A stretch of DNA of 64,000 bases from CAVQJU01 sp963729215 (GTDB lineage: Bacteria; Acidobacteriota; Vicinamibacteria; Vicinamibacterales; CAVVIG01). The notes beneath the pieces were generated by a model. The model saw only the letters and a program-made list of their open reading frames with translations. It did no database searches and was not told where the DNA came from. Of the stretch, positions 28,270-39,076 are shown piece by piece. The position numbers and the translations under genes were made by a program. The DNA is taken from assembly GCA_963729215.1 (NCBI GenBank), contig CAVSND010000027.1, positions 62,001 to 126,000 on the forward strand, given 5' to 3'. Every line of letters starts with the position of its first letter. Positions within the stretch are counted from its first letter, which is position 1.

Positions 28270-31200
28270 TTACCAGCTGACATTGATCGCGACTCGCGCC
28301 AGACGACCCTGGAGGATGCTCTGGGGGGCGAGGTACGCGGTCGGGACGCCGCCTGGCCGTGGCGCCGATGCGCCGGCGACTGCCGTGGGCGTGAACGTCG
28401 TCGTGAGAACGCTGAAGTAGTCGCTCGAGTTGAGGATGTTGAACACATCGAGCTTGGGCTCGAGTCGAACGTGTCCGAGCCTCACGAGCTTGCTGACAGC
28501 CAGATCGAGCTGGGTGATCCGCGGCGTGTTCTCGGTCTGGGGCGCAATCAGCGGCACGCTCAGGCTCCCCGTAAACATCCCGGGAATGACCCTGGCGCCG
28601 ACGACGCAGCCGTGGGCGGAAGAGTCGCCCGGGCAGACCGCGTAGTTCGTGGTCGGAGCCACAGTCCACGCTGTGCCCAAGCCGCTCACGCTGGTGAGAT
28701 TCGGATTGCCGGCGCCGCCGGCCTGAAGGGCTGGCGTGCCGAGGATGTATCCTGGCAGGCTCTGAAACGCACCGCTGACGCGGATGCCCCACCACACTTC
28801 GTAAGTCGCGACCAGCTTGAGCTGTGTCCGCCAGGGAATGCCGCTCTGCGTCTGATCGCAGTAGTTGAGAAGGTTCGGGTTGGTCGCGGCGGAACTGCAG
28901 GTGTTGGCGATGGTTCGATCGGTCGCCGTGCCGCCGAACAGCCGTCCGCCCTTTGGCAGGCGCGCCGAGAAGTTGAACTCCAGCCCGTCGTATTGCTGCG
29001 TCAGGTTCGTGTCGTTGCCATCGACGTTCTTGACGGCCGTGGTCGCCGCGACTGACACGGTGTCGTACATCGTGATGGCATGGCCGTCGATCGGGCTGAA
29101 GACTGTGACGGGACGATAGCTGGCGTTGGTGACGGTGCCGTTGCCGTTGTAGGTTCCCGGGCGCAGGATGTTGTTCCGCTCGAGGAGGTTCTTCCCGTAG
29201 CTCCGGTACCAGTCGAACGACAGCGACACGCCCCGAAATACTTCGCGCGTGACCCCGACGTTGTACGCGTCCCCATACGGGCGGGTCACGTTTGGATCCG
29301 GACTGGACAGCGCGAGGACGCCGAAGTTCGCCGGAACTTGGGCGAAGTTGATCTCGCAGGTCGCGTCTGTTGTGAAGCTGCAGCCCTTGTTACCCTGCGC
29401 GATGTTGTCTTTGTTCTTGTCGTTCCACGTCACTCCCGTTTGCACGACCTGGAGCGCATTCGCCGGGTCGTACAACCCAGCGAACGTCGTCGTTGCCGCC
29501 GATTGGAAGCGATTGAAGCCGAACCGGACAGCGGTCTTCCCGTCTCCCGTGACGTCGTAAATCGCCGACGCGCGCGGGGACCAGCTCTTCCAGGTCGGCA
29601 TCTTGATGTCGCTGAACGCCGGGATGTTGGCGAAGCGTCCAACTTGATTGGGTTGACCGTCGACCTGCTCATTGACGTACTCGTACCGCAGGGCGTAGTT
29701 CAGCGTCAGGCGTTTCAGCGTCCACTGGTCTTGCGCGTAGATGCCCAGGTTCGAGTTCAAATGCTCCGTCCATAACGTTCTGGGGTTCGCGGTTCCTTCG
29801 AGAATGACCTGGAACGGCGCGCCGTTGGAGTAGACCTGAACGAGATCGGCGTTCTGCCGGAGCGTATTGCCGTCCCGGCCCCACGAATCCTGTACGCCGA
29901 GTTTGATGGTGTGCGCGCCGGTGACGTACGAGGCCGAGCCTTGCAGATTGTACCGATCGGGCGACTTTTGATACTCGCCGCCACCGGTGGCAATCGAGGC
30001 CGCGTGGCTCGTCGTGGCGAACCCGATGTCCCGGTACGGCGCCCCGGCCAACCAGGCAGACGTGCCCCACGGTTGCGCGATTCCTGGCTGATCCAGGTTC
30101 TCGTACCGCTCGACGTTGCTCGACCACCCGCCCTCGAGGAGCAGCCTGCTGCTGACGGGCGACGTCCACTTCGCGGTCGTCGTGAGGTAGAGCGGTGAGG
30201 TCCAGACGACAGACGAGGTATCTGGATCGTCGCCTGCCGCCATCGCCGCGCCGCGCGTCTTCCAGAGCTTGTCGGCATAGACGGACAGTTTGTTGCGCGG
30301 ACTGACCTGCCACGTGGCCCGACCGAGCACGCTGTTGATTTTCTGGTCGTCGACGCCCTGGTCGCATGCGATCGCTGCGCTCAAGCAGGCGGCGTAGGTC
30401 TGCCCGGCCGGAATGTGGAACGTGTTCGAGATCGGCTTGTTCACCGTGAAGAACCGCGCCGACGTGAAATACCACAGCTTGTCCTTCGCGATCGGTCCTC
30501 CGAGCGTGGCGTTGATGTCGCGGTAGAGACCGATCTTGTCGAGCGTCTTCACGCCGGTGGACGCGAGGAAGGGCGTCAGGTTATCGCTCTGTCCGGGGAA
30601 GCCGCCGCTGCGCTCGAGGCCGGCGAAGAGCGATCCTCGAACGGTGTTGCCGCCTTCTTTGGGAATCAGGTTGATCCGTACGCCGCCGCTGGTCGAATCG
30701 GCAGCGCCTCCACCGGTCTGGTACACCATTTCCTGGCTGCCGGCGTCGTTCATGTAGCTCTGAATCGCTCCATCCCCTTGAAGCCCGTTCATGATCATCC
30801 CGTCCATGAGGACGGCCGTTTGCGCGGCGCCCGCGCCATGCACGGTGAAATAGGTCTGCTGCATGGCCTGGGATCCGCCAACGTCGGGCGCCGTCAACGT
30901 GACGCCGACCACGAGTTGACCGACCGACTGGAGGGTGTGCGCGTTGGGCACTGCGTCGAGCACGTCTCGCGACAGCACGGCTGCGCGTCGTGTTGCTCTG
31001 CACGTCGATCGACCGGCGATTCGCCGGACACGGTGACGGTTTCCGCAACGGTTCCCACGTTCAGCTCGGCATTGATCGTGGCAATGAAACTCGACGGCAG
31101 TTCGAGGCTGTCACGCTTGAAGGTGTTGAATCCGCCAGCGTGAACGTCACGGTATAGATACCGGGACGCAGATCCGACGATCTTGTAACCCCCTGGCCGT

Positions 31201-31384
31201 CGGTGACGACCGAACGTGTTCGCTCGATCAGCGCCGGACTGGATGCTTCGACCGTGACGCCGGGCAGCACCGCCCCGGACGAATCCTTCACGGTGCCGGC
31301 GATCGCGCTTTGCGCGACCGCCGTGCCAGGGACAAACAGCACGCACATCAGAGCCGCCGCGAGACACCTGATCAGCGTCTGCAT
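28270..31384 (-). CDS. TonB-dependent receptor with carboxypeptidase-like regulatory domain (several indels near 31175-30980)
   Basis: About 1,037 residues of the large Acidobacteriota-type outer-membrane receptor family. Signal peptide MQTLIRCLAAALMCVLFVPG is followed by a CarboxypepD_reg domain (AIAGTVKDSSGAVLPGVTVE), a plug domain (QQTYFTVHGAGAAQTAVLMD and GGVRINLIPKEGGNTVRGSL) and a beta-barrel ending ARVAINVSW with a terminal aromatic residue. Start ATG 31384 has GGAGGAG upstream. Between 31175 and 30980 the frame wanders; most changes are insertions, but one G is missing before GFNTFKRD. It probably imports, or assembles with, the substrate of the adjacent monooxygenase-like protein; that is inference from the operon. 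Confidence 0.88.
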
Positions 31385-31469
31385 GAGTCTCCTCCTCGTC
31401 CGGCCAGCGCCCCCGGCGGCCGGTCGTGGGCCGATCTTGCGTACCTCGATCGCAACACACAACGGAAAT

Positions 31470-31550
31470 GGGACAGGAGGAGGGCGGCGGGGACAGAATG
31501 ACGCTGCAGGCCGACGATTTGCTTTGCGGCGCCCTCTCCGCCGTGCTTAG
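31470..31550 (+). promoter_or_regulatory. Direct-repeat element B (two GGGAC half-sites, 20-base period) between receptor and kinase genes
   Basis: GGGACAG at 31470 and again at 31490 are exactly 20 bases apart, followed by TTTGCTTTGCG and TGCTTAG at 31544. It resembles element A over about 80 bases. It lies in the divergent region between the TonB-dependent receptor and the histidine kinase gene and could control both. Confidence 0.55.
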
Positions 31551-31560
31551 ATCTCGTCCG

Positions 31561-32619
31561 ATGCAGGACGATCCCGCCGCGGCCGAGCGTCGTCGTCAGT
31601 ACGCGAACACGCTCTTCATCGTCGTCGGGTTTTCCGCCGCGCGCGGCCTGATGGAGGCCGCCTGGACCTACGCGGCGAGGCAAGTGTCGTGGCACGTCGC
31701 GCTCGTGTGGACGCTGCCGTCCTGGCTGTTCCTCCTCCCGCTTGCCGCCGCGACCGTCGTGCTGGCCGGACGGTTTTCATTCGAACGGGGCAATCGGGCT
31801 CGCAGCGTCGTCGTGCACACGCTCGCATGCGCGTTGTTCGGGTTCATTCATCTCGGCGCGATCACGCCGTTTCGTGTGCTCATTGCCAACGAGCCGATGA
31901 CGTGGGAGCGGCTGACGCACGCCTTCCTCGTCGCGATCCGGTTGCTGTTGTATCTCGACGTGCTGACGTACTGGGCCATCGTCGGTATGTATCTGGCCCT
32001 GCACTACTCGAACCTGCGGACGAGCCTGGCCGAAGCACGGCTCGCCGCGCTCCGCGCGCAACTCAACCCGCATTTTCTGTTCAACACGCTCAACGCGATT
32101 TCAACGCTCGCCCTCAAAGGCGATCAGCCTGCCGTGACGGAGACAATCGGCCGGCTCAGCGGCCTGCTGCGTGCCGCGCTCGACGAGCACACGGAAGAGA
32201 TCTCGCTCACGCGCGAGATGGAATTCCTCGAGGACTACGTCGCGATTCAACGCATCAGGTTTGCCGATCGCCTGTGCGTCGAGACGCAGCTCGCGGACGA
32301 CACGCTCGACGGCCTGGTCCCGACGATGATCCTGCAGCCCATCGTCGAAAACGCGATCAAGCACGGCGTGAACGCGCAGCGCGGGCCGGGGCACGTCAGC
32401 GTCAGCGCCGTCAGAAACAACGGCTCGCTCGTCATCGAAGTCCGTGATACCGGGCCCGGGTTTCGGAGTGCCGATACGCACGCCGGCATCGGGCTGACGA
32501 ACACGCGCGCGCGCCTCGAGCAGTTGTACGGGTCGCGATATCTGTTTGAGTACGGCAGCAGGCCCGAAGGTGGCGCGTCGGTCCTCATCTCGATTCCGTT
32601 CCACGATCGGCCGGCATAG
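31561..32619 (+). CDS. LytS-family membrane sensor histidine kinase
   Basis: About 352 residues. The N-terminal half has four to five membrane segments with no recognisable extracellular domain. The cytoplasmic part has the His_kinase signature LRAQLNPHFLFNTLNAIS, with the phosphorylated His in NPHF, and an HATPase_c domain with MILQPIVENAIKHGV and DTGPGF and GIGLTNTRARLEQLYG. ATG 31561 is favoured because the open frame upstream passes through element B. It pairs with the LytTR response regulator immediately downstream. The sensed signal is unknown, but the neighbourhood suggests redox, copper or substrate availability. Confidence 0.9.
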   Translation: MQDDPAAAERRRQYANTLFIVVGFSAARGLMEAAWTYAARQVSWHVALVWTLPSWLFLLPLAAATVVLAGRFSFERGNRARSVVVHTLACALFGFIHLGAITPFRVLIANEPMTWERLTHAFLVAIRLLLYLDVLTYWAIVGMYLALHYSNLRTSLAEARLAALRAQLNPHFLFNTLNAISTLALKGDQPAVTETIGRLSGLLRAALDEHTEEISLTREMEFLEDYVAIQRIRFADRLCVETQLADDTLDGLVPTMILQPIVENAIKHGVNAQRGPGHVSVSAVRNNGSLVIEVRDTGPGFRSADTHAGIGLTNTRARLEQLYGSRYLFEYGSRPEGGASVLISIPFHDRPA

Positions 32620-32652
32620 GAGTTAGAGGTTAGAGGTTGGAGGTTGGAGGCT
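32620..32652. repeat. TTAGAGG/TTGGAGG heptamer array
   Basis: Four imperfect heptamers (AGTTAGAGGTTAGAGGTTGG and onward) fill the gap between the kinase stop and the ribosome binding site of the response regulator. Confidence 0.8.
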
Positions 32653-32670
32653 GGGGTCCAGGGAGGTCGC

Positions 32671-33477
32671 GTGCCGCTGCCTATCAAAGCCGTGATCGTC
32701 GACGACGAGACGCTCGCACGAGATGCGATTCGTCTTCGCCTGAAGGGCGAGCCCGACATCGAAGTGGTCGGCGAGGCCGCCGATGGCGGCGATGCCGTCG
32801 AGCTCCTGCGTCGAATCCATCCGGACCTCCTGTTTCTCGACGTCCAGATGCCCGTGATGAACGGGTTCGAGGTGATCGAAAGCGTGCCCTCGGATCAGCT
32901 GCCCATCGTGGTGTTCGTGACGGCGTACGACAGGTACGCGCTGAGGGCGTTCGAAACTCACGCGCTCGACTACCTCCTCAAACCATTTACGGCGAGCCGT
33001 TTTCATGCGGCCATCGATCGCGCCCGCCTGGAAGTCGCCAAGTCTGGCGATCGCGGGACGCACGAGCGGCTCGTCGAACTGCTCGAGGAGCGCCGCCGCG
33101 CGCGGGCGCGCGGGGTCGATCACGAGGGCGCGGGTCATGGGTACCTGACCCGGCTGGCGGTCAAACGAAATGGGCGCATCGCGCTCGTGGGCGCGGCCGA
33201 CATCGACTGGATCGAATCGTCCGGAAACTACGCACACCTGCACGCGCACGGCGCGAGCTACGTCGTGCGCATGACGATGGGCGAACTGGAGCGGCGGCTG
33301 GACCCGGCGCGATTCGCGAGGATTCACCGGTCGACGATCGTGCAGGTCGACCGTATCCAGGACATCATCGCCGCGTGGCACGGAGACTTCGACGTGACGC
33401 TCCGCGACGGCACGGTGCTGCGACTGAGCCGGAACTACCGGGATCGCGTCCTCAGTCGCCGGAACGGCCGGGTGTAG
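32671..33477 (+). CDS. LytTR-family response regulator
   Basis: About 268 residues. The receiver domain begins IKAVIVDDETLARDAIR and has the phospho-acceptor Asp in DLLFLDVQMPVMNGFE and the Lys in YLLKPF. The C-terminal LytTR DNA-binding domain includes RLAVKRNGRIALVGAADIDW, IESSGNYAHLHAHG and RIHRSTIVQVDRI. GTG 32671 is taken as start because GGGAGG lies just upstream; the earlier ATG at 32644 would translate the heptamer array. LytTR domains bind direct repeats roughly two helical turns apart, which fits the 20-base-period elements upstream of the kinase gene and directly downstream of this gene. Confidence 0.9.
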   Translation: MPLPIKAVIVDDETLARDAIRLRLKGEPDIEVVGEAADGGDAVELLRRIHPDLLFLDVQMPVMNGFEVIESVPSDQLPIVVFVTAYDRYALRAFETHALDYLLKPFTASRFHAAIDRARLEVAKSGDRGTHERLVELLEERRRARARGVDHEGAGHGYLTRLAVKRNGRIALVGAADIDWIESSGNYAHLHAHGASYVVRMTMGELERRLDPARFARIHRSTIVQVDRIQDIIAAWHGDFDVTLRDGTVLRLSRNYRDRVLSRRNGRV

Positions 33478-33489
33478 CACGCGGACACT

Positions 33490-33548
33490 GGGACAGAACG
33501 AGCGTTGGGGGGACGAGCCGTCCGGCGCGGCGGAGGGTTCCTGCTAAG
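33490..33548 (+). promoter_or_regulatory. Direct-repeat element C (two GGGAC half-sites, 20-base period) upstream of the monooxygenase-like gene
   Basis: GGGACAG at 33490 and GGGACGA at 33510 are exactly 20 bases apart, with TGCTAAG at 33542, about 47 bases before ATG 33589. Here the second half-site is 32 bases from the TGCTAA-like box, about two helical turns closer than in elements A (51) and B (54). Confidence 0.5.
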
Positions 33549-33588
33549 CTCCCTTCGTTGTGATTCGTTGATTTCAAGGAGCAGGCCT

Positions 33589-34984
33589 ATGGCCCGAACT
33601 TTCCCTGCCTGGATCGTGAGAGGCGGCGCGGCCGTTGCGACGGCGGCAGCGGTCGTGGCGGTGCTGGGCGGCGCGCGACCCGCTGCGCAGGCGCCGGCTG
33701 CGAAGGCGGTCCCGACCTTCACCAAAGACATCGCGCCGATCTTTCAAAACAAGTGCGAGGTCTGCCATCGGCCGAACAACATGGCGCCGATGTCGCTCAT
33801 CTCGTATGAGGACGCGCGTCCGTGGGCGCGCGCCATCGCGCAGCGCGTCGAAACGCGGCAGATGCCGCCCTGGCACATCGACCGCACCATCGGCATCCAG
33901 AGCTTCAAGAACGATCGCTCGTTGAGCGATGAGCAGGTGGACACGATTGTCCGCTGGGTCGCGGCCGGCGCGCCGAAAGGCGATCCGAAGGACATGCCGG
34001 CGCCGAAACAGTGGCCGGACGAGAGCAAGTGGCAGCTGGCCGCCAAGTACGGCCAGCCGGATCTCGTCATCAAGTCCGAACCGTACACGATGCCCGCGGC
34101 CGCCCAGGACGCCTGGTGGCGTCCCGTTTCCGAAACCGGCCTCACCGAGCCACGCTGGGTCCGCGCCATCGAGATCCGGCCGTCGACGATGAAGGGCCGC
34201 CGGATTACGCACCACGCGCTGGCGCGGCTGCAGCAGGCCGAGAACCTGCGCAGCGAGCTGTTCACCAACGATCCGAACGTCGCGGGCGACGGCCTCTTCA
34301 TGGAATGGGCCGTCGGCAAGAACGGCGACGAGATGCGCCCGGACTCCGGTCGGCTCATGCTTCCCGGATCGAAAATCGTCTGGGAAGTGCATTACCACGC
34401 CGTCGGCGAGGCGATCACTGATTCGGTCGAGCTCGGCGTGTACTTCTACCCGAAGGGCCAGGAGCCCAAACATCGCGAAGTGCTGGCGCTGTTCAACACC
34501 TTCAGCGGACCGCGCACGATGCTCGACATTCCTCCCAATCAGGTGACGACGACGGAGAGCTTCGTGACGCTGAAGGAGAACGCCCGCATCGAGAATTTCC
34601 AGGCGCACATGCACCTGCGCGGCAAGGGCATGTCGATGGAGGCGCTCTACCCGGACGGCCGTCGGGAGATGCTGAGCCAGGTCACGGATTTCAATTTCAA
34701 CTGGCACAACATGTACATCTACGCGGACAATGTGGCGCCGCTGCTGCCCAAGGGCACGCTGCTGCATCTCATCGCGTGGTACGACAACACGCGCGGCAAC
34801 AAGTCGAACCCCGATCCGGATCAATGGGTCGGCTGGGGCGATCGCACGATCGACGAGATGGGACATGCGTGGCTGAACATCACGTATTTCACCGACGAGG
34901 AGTTCAAGACCGAACTGGCTCGCCGCACGGGTCCCCGTCCCGGCGGCCACATCTGCCGCACTGCAGCAGCCGGCGCAGCGCTAG
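33589..34984 (+). CDS. Exported heme c / copper type II monooxygenase-like protein (frameshift near 34935)
   Basis: About 464 residues. An N-terminal export signal precedes a c-type heme motif, NKCEVCHRPNNMAPMS, with MPPWHIDRTIG after it. The C-terminal two-thirds has the PHM/DBM-like copper fold with all ligand positions filled: RRITHHALARL (two His), IVWEVHYHAVGE (third His), NFQAHMHLRGKGM (HxH) and TIDEMGHAWLNIT (Met). It lacks the TPR tail of its paralogue at 26077-28243. One extra base near 34935 shifts the last ~18 codons; the restored tail ends in LQQPAQR at 34984. A covalently bound heme in the same chain could deliver electrons to copper in place of ascorbate; that is inference. It is followed after three bases by the NHL fusion gene. 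Confidence 0.82.
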
Positions 34985-34987
34985 AAC

Positions 34988-36918
34988 ATGGACGCTCGCC
35001 GCTACGTTCGTTTCTGCGCCGCGAGCCTTGCGCTGGCGTTCATCGCCGGCGCGTGGCCTCGCGCGGATCAGCAGGGCCAGGGCCAGACGCCAAGTCCTTT
35101 TCCGCTGTCGAATGCGATCCGTGAAAGAGGATCGAGCGTCACGGGCGCGTACGAGGGCTGGTATCGCAACAAGGATGGCGGCATCAGCTTCCTTGTCGGG
35201 TACTTCAATCGAAACACGAAGCAGGAACTCGACATCCCGGTTGGTCCGAACAACCGCATCGAGCCCGGCGGACCGGATCAGGGCCAGCCCACGCACTTTC
35301 TGACGTCCCGGCAGTGGGGCGTGTTTTCGATCAAGGCGCCGGCCGACCTCGGGGCGAAGAAGCTGACATGGACGCTGGTCGCCAACGGGCAGACCAACGT
35401 TGTCACGCTGCACACGCAGCCCGAGTGGGTACTCGAACCGTTCGAAGATCCTGCATCGAAGAACGTGCCCCCGGTTATCAGGCTGCAGCAGAACGGACCC
35501 GCGCTGACCGGCCCGCCGGCAGGCATCGCGGCCAGCCTGGCCGCGACGGCGGGTGCGCCGCTGACGCTGGCCGCATGGGCAACCGACGAGCCGCCGAAAC
35601 TCGCCGTGGCCAACGCGCTGCTCGTGGCTCCGGGTCGCGGGCGTGGCGCGGGCTTCCCGCGGTCTCGCTGGGCTGGAGCGTGTTTCGCGGCCCGGGCGCG
35701 GTGACGTTCGAGAGTCCGAGGCCGCGCGTGGATGCCCCCGATGGCAAAGCCTCGACGACTGCCACGTTCAGCGCACCCGGCGAATACATCCTGCGTCTGC
35801 AGGCCAATGACTCCTCGGGCGACGGCGGCGGCGGGTTCCAGTGCTGCTGGACGAACGTCCTCGTCGCCGTCAGCGTGAAAGGCGCGTCGGCGGCCACCGG
35901 GCAGGCGACCGGCGCGAGCGCGCCCACCAACACGGCGCCGAATCCCTATCACACCGTTGAGGGATGGGCCCAGCTGCCGAGCGGCCGCGCGTGGGGATCG
36001 CTGAGCGCCGTGGACGTGGACAGGGACGGCACGAGCATCTGGGTCGCCGACCGCTGCGGCGGCAACAGCGCCTGCCTCGAATCGCCGACCATCGATCCCA
36101 TTTTTCATTTCGATGCTTCCGGCCGGTTGATCAAGAGCTTTGGCGCCGGGCTCCTCGTGTCGCCCCACGGCATTCACGTCGATCGCGACGACAACATCTG
36201 GGTCACCGACTACCAGGACAACGCGCCGCGGCCGGCCGGGGCCGCGCGGGGCCGAGGAGGACCGGTCGGTGCGCAGGCCGGCGCGACGAAGGGTCATCAG
36301 GTGTTCAAGTTCAACAAGGACGGCAAGCTGCTCATGACGCTTGGCGATCCGGGCGGCGGCGCGGACCCGCAGTATTTCTTTCAGCCGAACGACGTCGCCG
36401 TCGCCGGGAACGGCGACATCTTCGTCGCGCAGGGTCACGGTCAGGGGAAGTCCGAGCTGTTGAAGTTCTCGAAGGACGGCCGGCTGATCAAGCGATGGGG
36501 CCAGACCGGAACCGGACCTGGGGAATTCGATCAGCCGCACGCGCTCGCGTTCGACTCGAAAGGGCGGTTGTTCGTCGGCGATCGCAACAACAACCGGATC
36601 CAGATCTTCGATCAGGACGGCATGTTCATCGATCAGTGGACGCAGTTCAGCCGGCCGAGCGGCATCTTCATCGACGCGCGCGACAACATTTACGTGGCGG
36701 ACTCGGAGTCGGAGTCCGTGGCGCGCAACCATCCCGGGTGGAAGCGGGGCATCCGGATTGGCAAGGTCGCGGACGGAAAGGTCCTCGCGTTCATTCCCGA
36801 CCCGGTCGACACGGCAACCGGGACCAGCGCCGCCGAGGGCGTGGCGGCCGACGCGGACGGCAACGTGTTTGGCGCCGAAGTGGGCCCGCGCGCGCTCAAA
36901 AAGTACGGCAGGAAATAG
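34988..36918 (+). CDS. Secreted beta-sandwich domain fused to an NHL propeller (PAL-like), frameshift near 35650
   Basis: About 643 residues after restoring one missing base near 35650. A signal peptide precedes an N-terminal region (YEGWYRNKDGGISFLVGYFN; then NDSSGDGGGGFQCCWTNVLV) that I know as a separate conserved secreted protein in related genomes. The C-terminal ~310 residues form an NHL propeller resembling peptidyl-hydroxyglycine amidating lyase: PHGIHVDRDDNIWVTD, GHQVFKFNKDGK, QPNDVAVAGNGDIFVAQG, FDQPHALAFDSKGRLFVGD. Two of the three PAL zinc His appear present (GHQVFK, QPHALAF); the third position reads SAAEGVAAD with Glu instead of His. Activity may therefore differ from PAL. Confidence 0.75.
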
Positions 36919-36928
36919 GAGAGACACC

Positions 36929-39067
36929 ATGTCGCGAATCGCGTGGCGTTCCGCGCTGGCGGCCACGGTCGTCGGGCTCGTGTGGATCTCGGTCGAGGTC
37001 TCCGGGCAGAACACCGGACAGCCCAGCACGAAAAACGGTGAGTGGCCGGCCTATACGGCCGACATCCGGGGCAGCCGGTATTCGCCGCTCGATCAGATCA
37101 ACGCGACCAATTTCAAGAAACTCGAGGTCGCGTGGCGCTTCAAGACCGACAACCTCGGCACGCGTCCGGAGTTCAAGCTCGAGGGCACGCCCCTGATGGT
37201 GAAGGGCGTCGTCTACGCGACCGCCGGCACCCGGCGGTCCGTTGTCGCGCTCGACGCGAAGACGGGTGAAATCATCTGGACCCACAGCATGCGCGAGGGC
37301 ACGCGGGCGGCGATTGCTCCTCGACAGCTTTCAGGACGCGGCCTGTCCTACTGGACCGACGGCCGCGGCGACGAACGGGTCCTCTACGTGACGACCGGCT
37401 ACCGGCTCGTCTCGCTCAACGCGAAGAACGGCCAACCGGTTTCGTCGTTCGGTAAAGACGGCATCGTGGACCTGAAAACGGGCATGGTCACCGGCGCCGG
37501 CCAGCCGATCGATCCGGAAACCGGCGAGGCGGGCCTGCACTCCACGCCGACGGTGGTCAAGGATGTGGTGATTGTGGGGTCATCCTTCAAAGAGGGCATG
37601 ACCATTCACGCCCACAACAACACCAAGGGCCTGGTGCGCGCGTTCGATGTGCGATCGGGCAAATTGCTGTGGACGTTCAACACGATCCCGCGCCCCGGCG
37701 AGTTGGGGAACGACACGTGGCTCAACGATTCGTGGAAAGAGAACGGCAATGCCGGCGTCTGGACGCAGATCTCCGTCGACGAGGAGCTCGGTCTCGTCTA
37801 CCTCCCGGTCGAGGATCCCACGTCTGACTTCTACGGCGGGCATCGCCCCGGCAACAATCTGTTCGGCGACAGCCTCGTCTGCGTCGATCTGAAGACGGGT
37901 CAGCGCAAGTGGCACTTCCAGATCGTGCACCATCCCATCTGGGACTACGACCTGTCGTCGGCGCCGATCCTCGCGGATATCACGGTGAACGGCCGCGCGA
38001 TCAAGGCGGTCGCGTTGCCGACGAAGGAGGCGTTCCTGTACGTGTTCGACCGGGTGACCGGACAGCCGGTCTGGCCGATCGAAGAGCGTCCGGTTCCGAA
38101 GGGCGACGTGCCGGGCGAATGGTACGCGGCGACGCAGCCGTTTCCGACAAAGCCCCCGGCGTATGCGCGCCAGGCCGTGACCGTGGACGAGCTGATCGAT
38201 TTCACGCCGGAGATGCGGGCCCAGGCCACCAAGAACCTCCAGCTCTACAAGACGGGACCGATGTTCGTCCCGCCGGTGGTCAGCGTCGCCGGCGGGCCGC
38301 TGGCGGCGATGACGATCGGCACGCTCAATGGCGGCACGAACTGGCCGGGCGCCGCATACGATCCCGAAACACACGTCGTATACGCTCCGGCCTCGAACGC
38401 GTCCATCGCGCCGATTGGACTCGTCGAGCCGCCGAAGGAGTTCGGGTCAGACTTGCGCTACGTGATGGGCACGGCGGGCCAGCCGTTCGTCGAGCGGGAA
38501 GGACCTGGATTCGGAAGCGCCGCCGATGCGCCGCAGCGCCGTCCGGTGCCGATCCCCGTTCCCGCGTCCGGTGGCGCGGCGGCAGGGCGTGGCGCCGCTG
38601 CCGGGGCGACGGCCAATCCGCTCGTCGTGCAGGGCCTCTCGCTCGTCAAGCCTCCTTACGGGCTGCTGTCGGCCATCAATCTCGATCGGGGCGAGATGAT
38701 GTGGCAGGTGGCGCATGGCGAGACCCCGGACAACGTCCGGAATCATCCCGCGCTGAAGGGCATGAACATTCCGCGGACGGGACAGAACGGGCCAGTCGGC
38801 CTCGTCGTGACCAAGACGCTGGTGATCGTGGGCGATCCCCAGGTGACGACCACTCCCGATCATCCACGTGGCGCGATGCTGCGCGCCTACGACAAGGCGA
38901 CAGGTCAGGAGGTCGGCGCGGTCTGGATGCCGGCGCCGCAAAGCGGCTCGCCGATGACCTACATGGTGAACGGCAAGCAGTACATCATCGTCGCGGTGAG
39001 CGGAGGCAACTACTCGGGCGAATACATCGCGTTCAGCATCCCGGACGATGCCAGAACCACCAATTAG
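36929..39067 (+). CDS. PQQ-dependent dehydrogenase (quinoprotein, GDH-like)
   Basis: A 712-residue exported quinoprotein. After a signal peptide (ALAATVVGLVWISVEVSG) comes the eight-bladed PQQ propeller: GEWPAYTADIRGSRYSPLDQ, VAWRFKTDN, EGTPLMVKGVVYATAG and VVALDAKTGEIIWTHS. HHPIWDYDLSSAPILADI and GGNYSGEYIAFSIPD are typical of membrane-type glucose or alcohol quinoprotein dehydrogenases. It has no membrane anchor domain and no fused heme; the cytochrome c gene that follows could accept its electrons. A Gly/Ala-rich insert lies near residues 550-565. ATG 36929 is preceded by TAGGAGAG. No pqq biosynthesis genes are in the window. Confidence 0.88.
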   Translation: MSRIAWRSALAATVVGLVWISVEVSGQNTGQPSTKNGEWPAYTADIRGSRYSPLDQINATNFKKLEVAWRFKTDNLGTRPEFKLEGTPLMVKGVVYATAGTRRSVVALDAKTGEIIWTHSMREGTRAAIAPRQLSGRGLSYWTDGRGDERVLYVTTGYRLVSLNAKNGQPVSSFGKDGIVDLKTGMVTGAGQPIDPETGEAGLHSTPTVVKDVVIVGSSFKEGMTIHAHNNTKGLVRAFDVRSGKLLWTFNTIPRPGELGNDTWLNDSWKENGNAGVWTQISVDEELGLVYLPVEDPTSDFYGGHRPGNNLFGDSLVCVDLKTGQRKWHFQIVHHPIWDYDLSSAPILADITVNGRAIKAVALPTKEAFLYVFDRVTGQPVWPIEERPVPKGDVPGEWYAATQPFPTKPPAYARQAVTVDELIDFTPEMRAQATKNLQLYKTGPMFVPPVVSVAGGPLAAMTIGTLNGGTNWPGAAYDPETHVVYAPASNASIAPIGLVEPPKEFGSDLRYVMGTAGQPFVEREGPGFGSAADAPQRRPVPIPVPASGGAAAGRGAAAGATANPLVVQGLSLVKPPYGLLSAINLDRGEMMWQVAHGETPDNVRNHPALKGMNIPRTGQNGPVGLVVTKTLVIVGDPQVTTTPDHPRGAMLRAYDKATGQEVGAVWMPAPQSGSPMTYMVNGKQYIIVAVSGGNYSGEYIAFSIPDDARTTN

Positions 39068-39076
39068 CTGAAAAAC

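Noticed and set aside
38776..38790. Further GGGACAG site (in the PQQ dehydrogenase gene)
   Set aside because: No second GGGAC half-site lies 20 bases away and it is within a conserved coding block; the same applies to the site near 47965.
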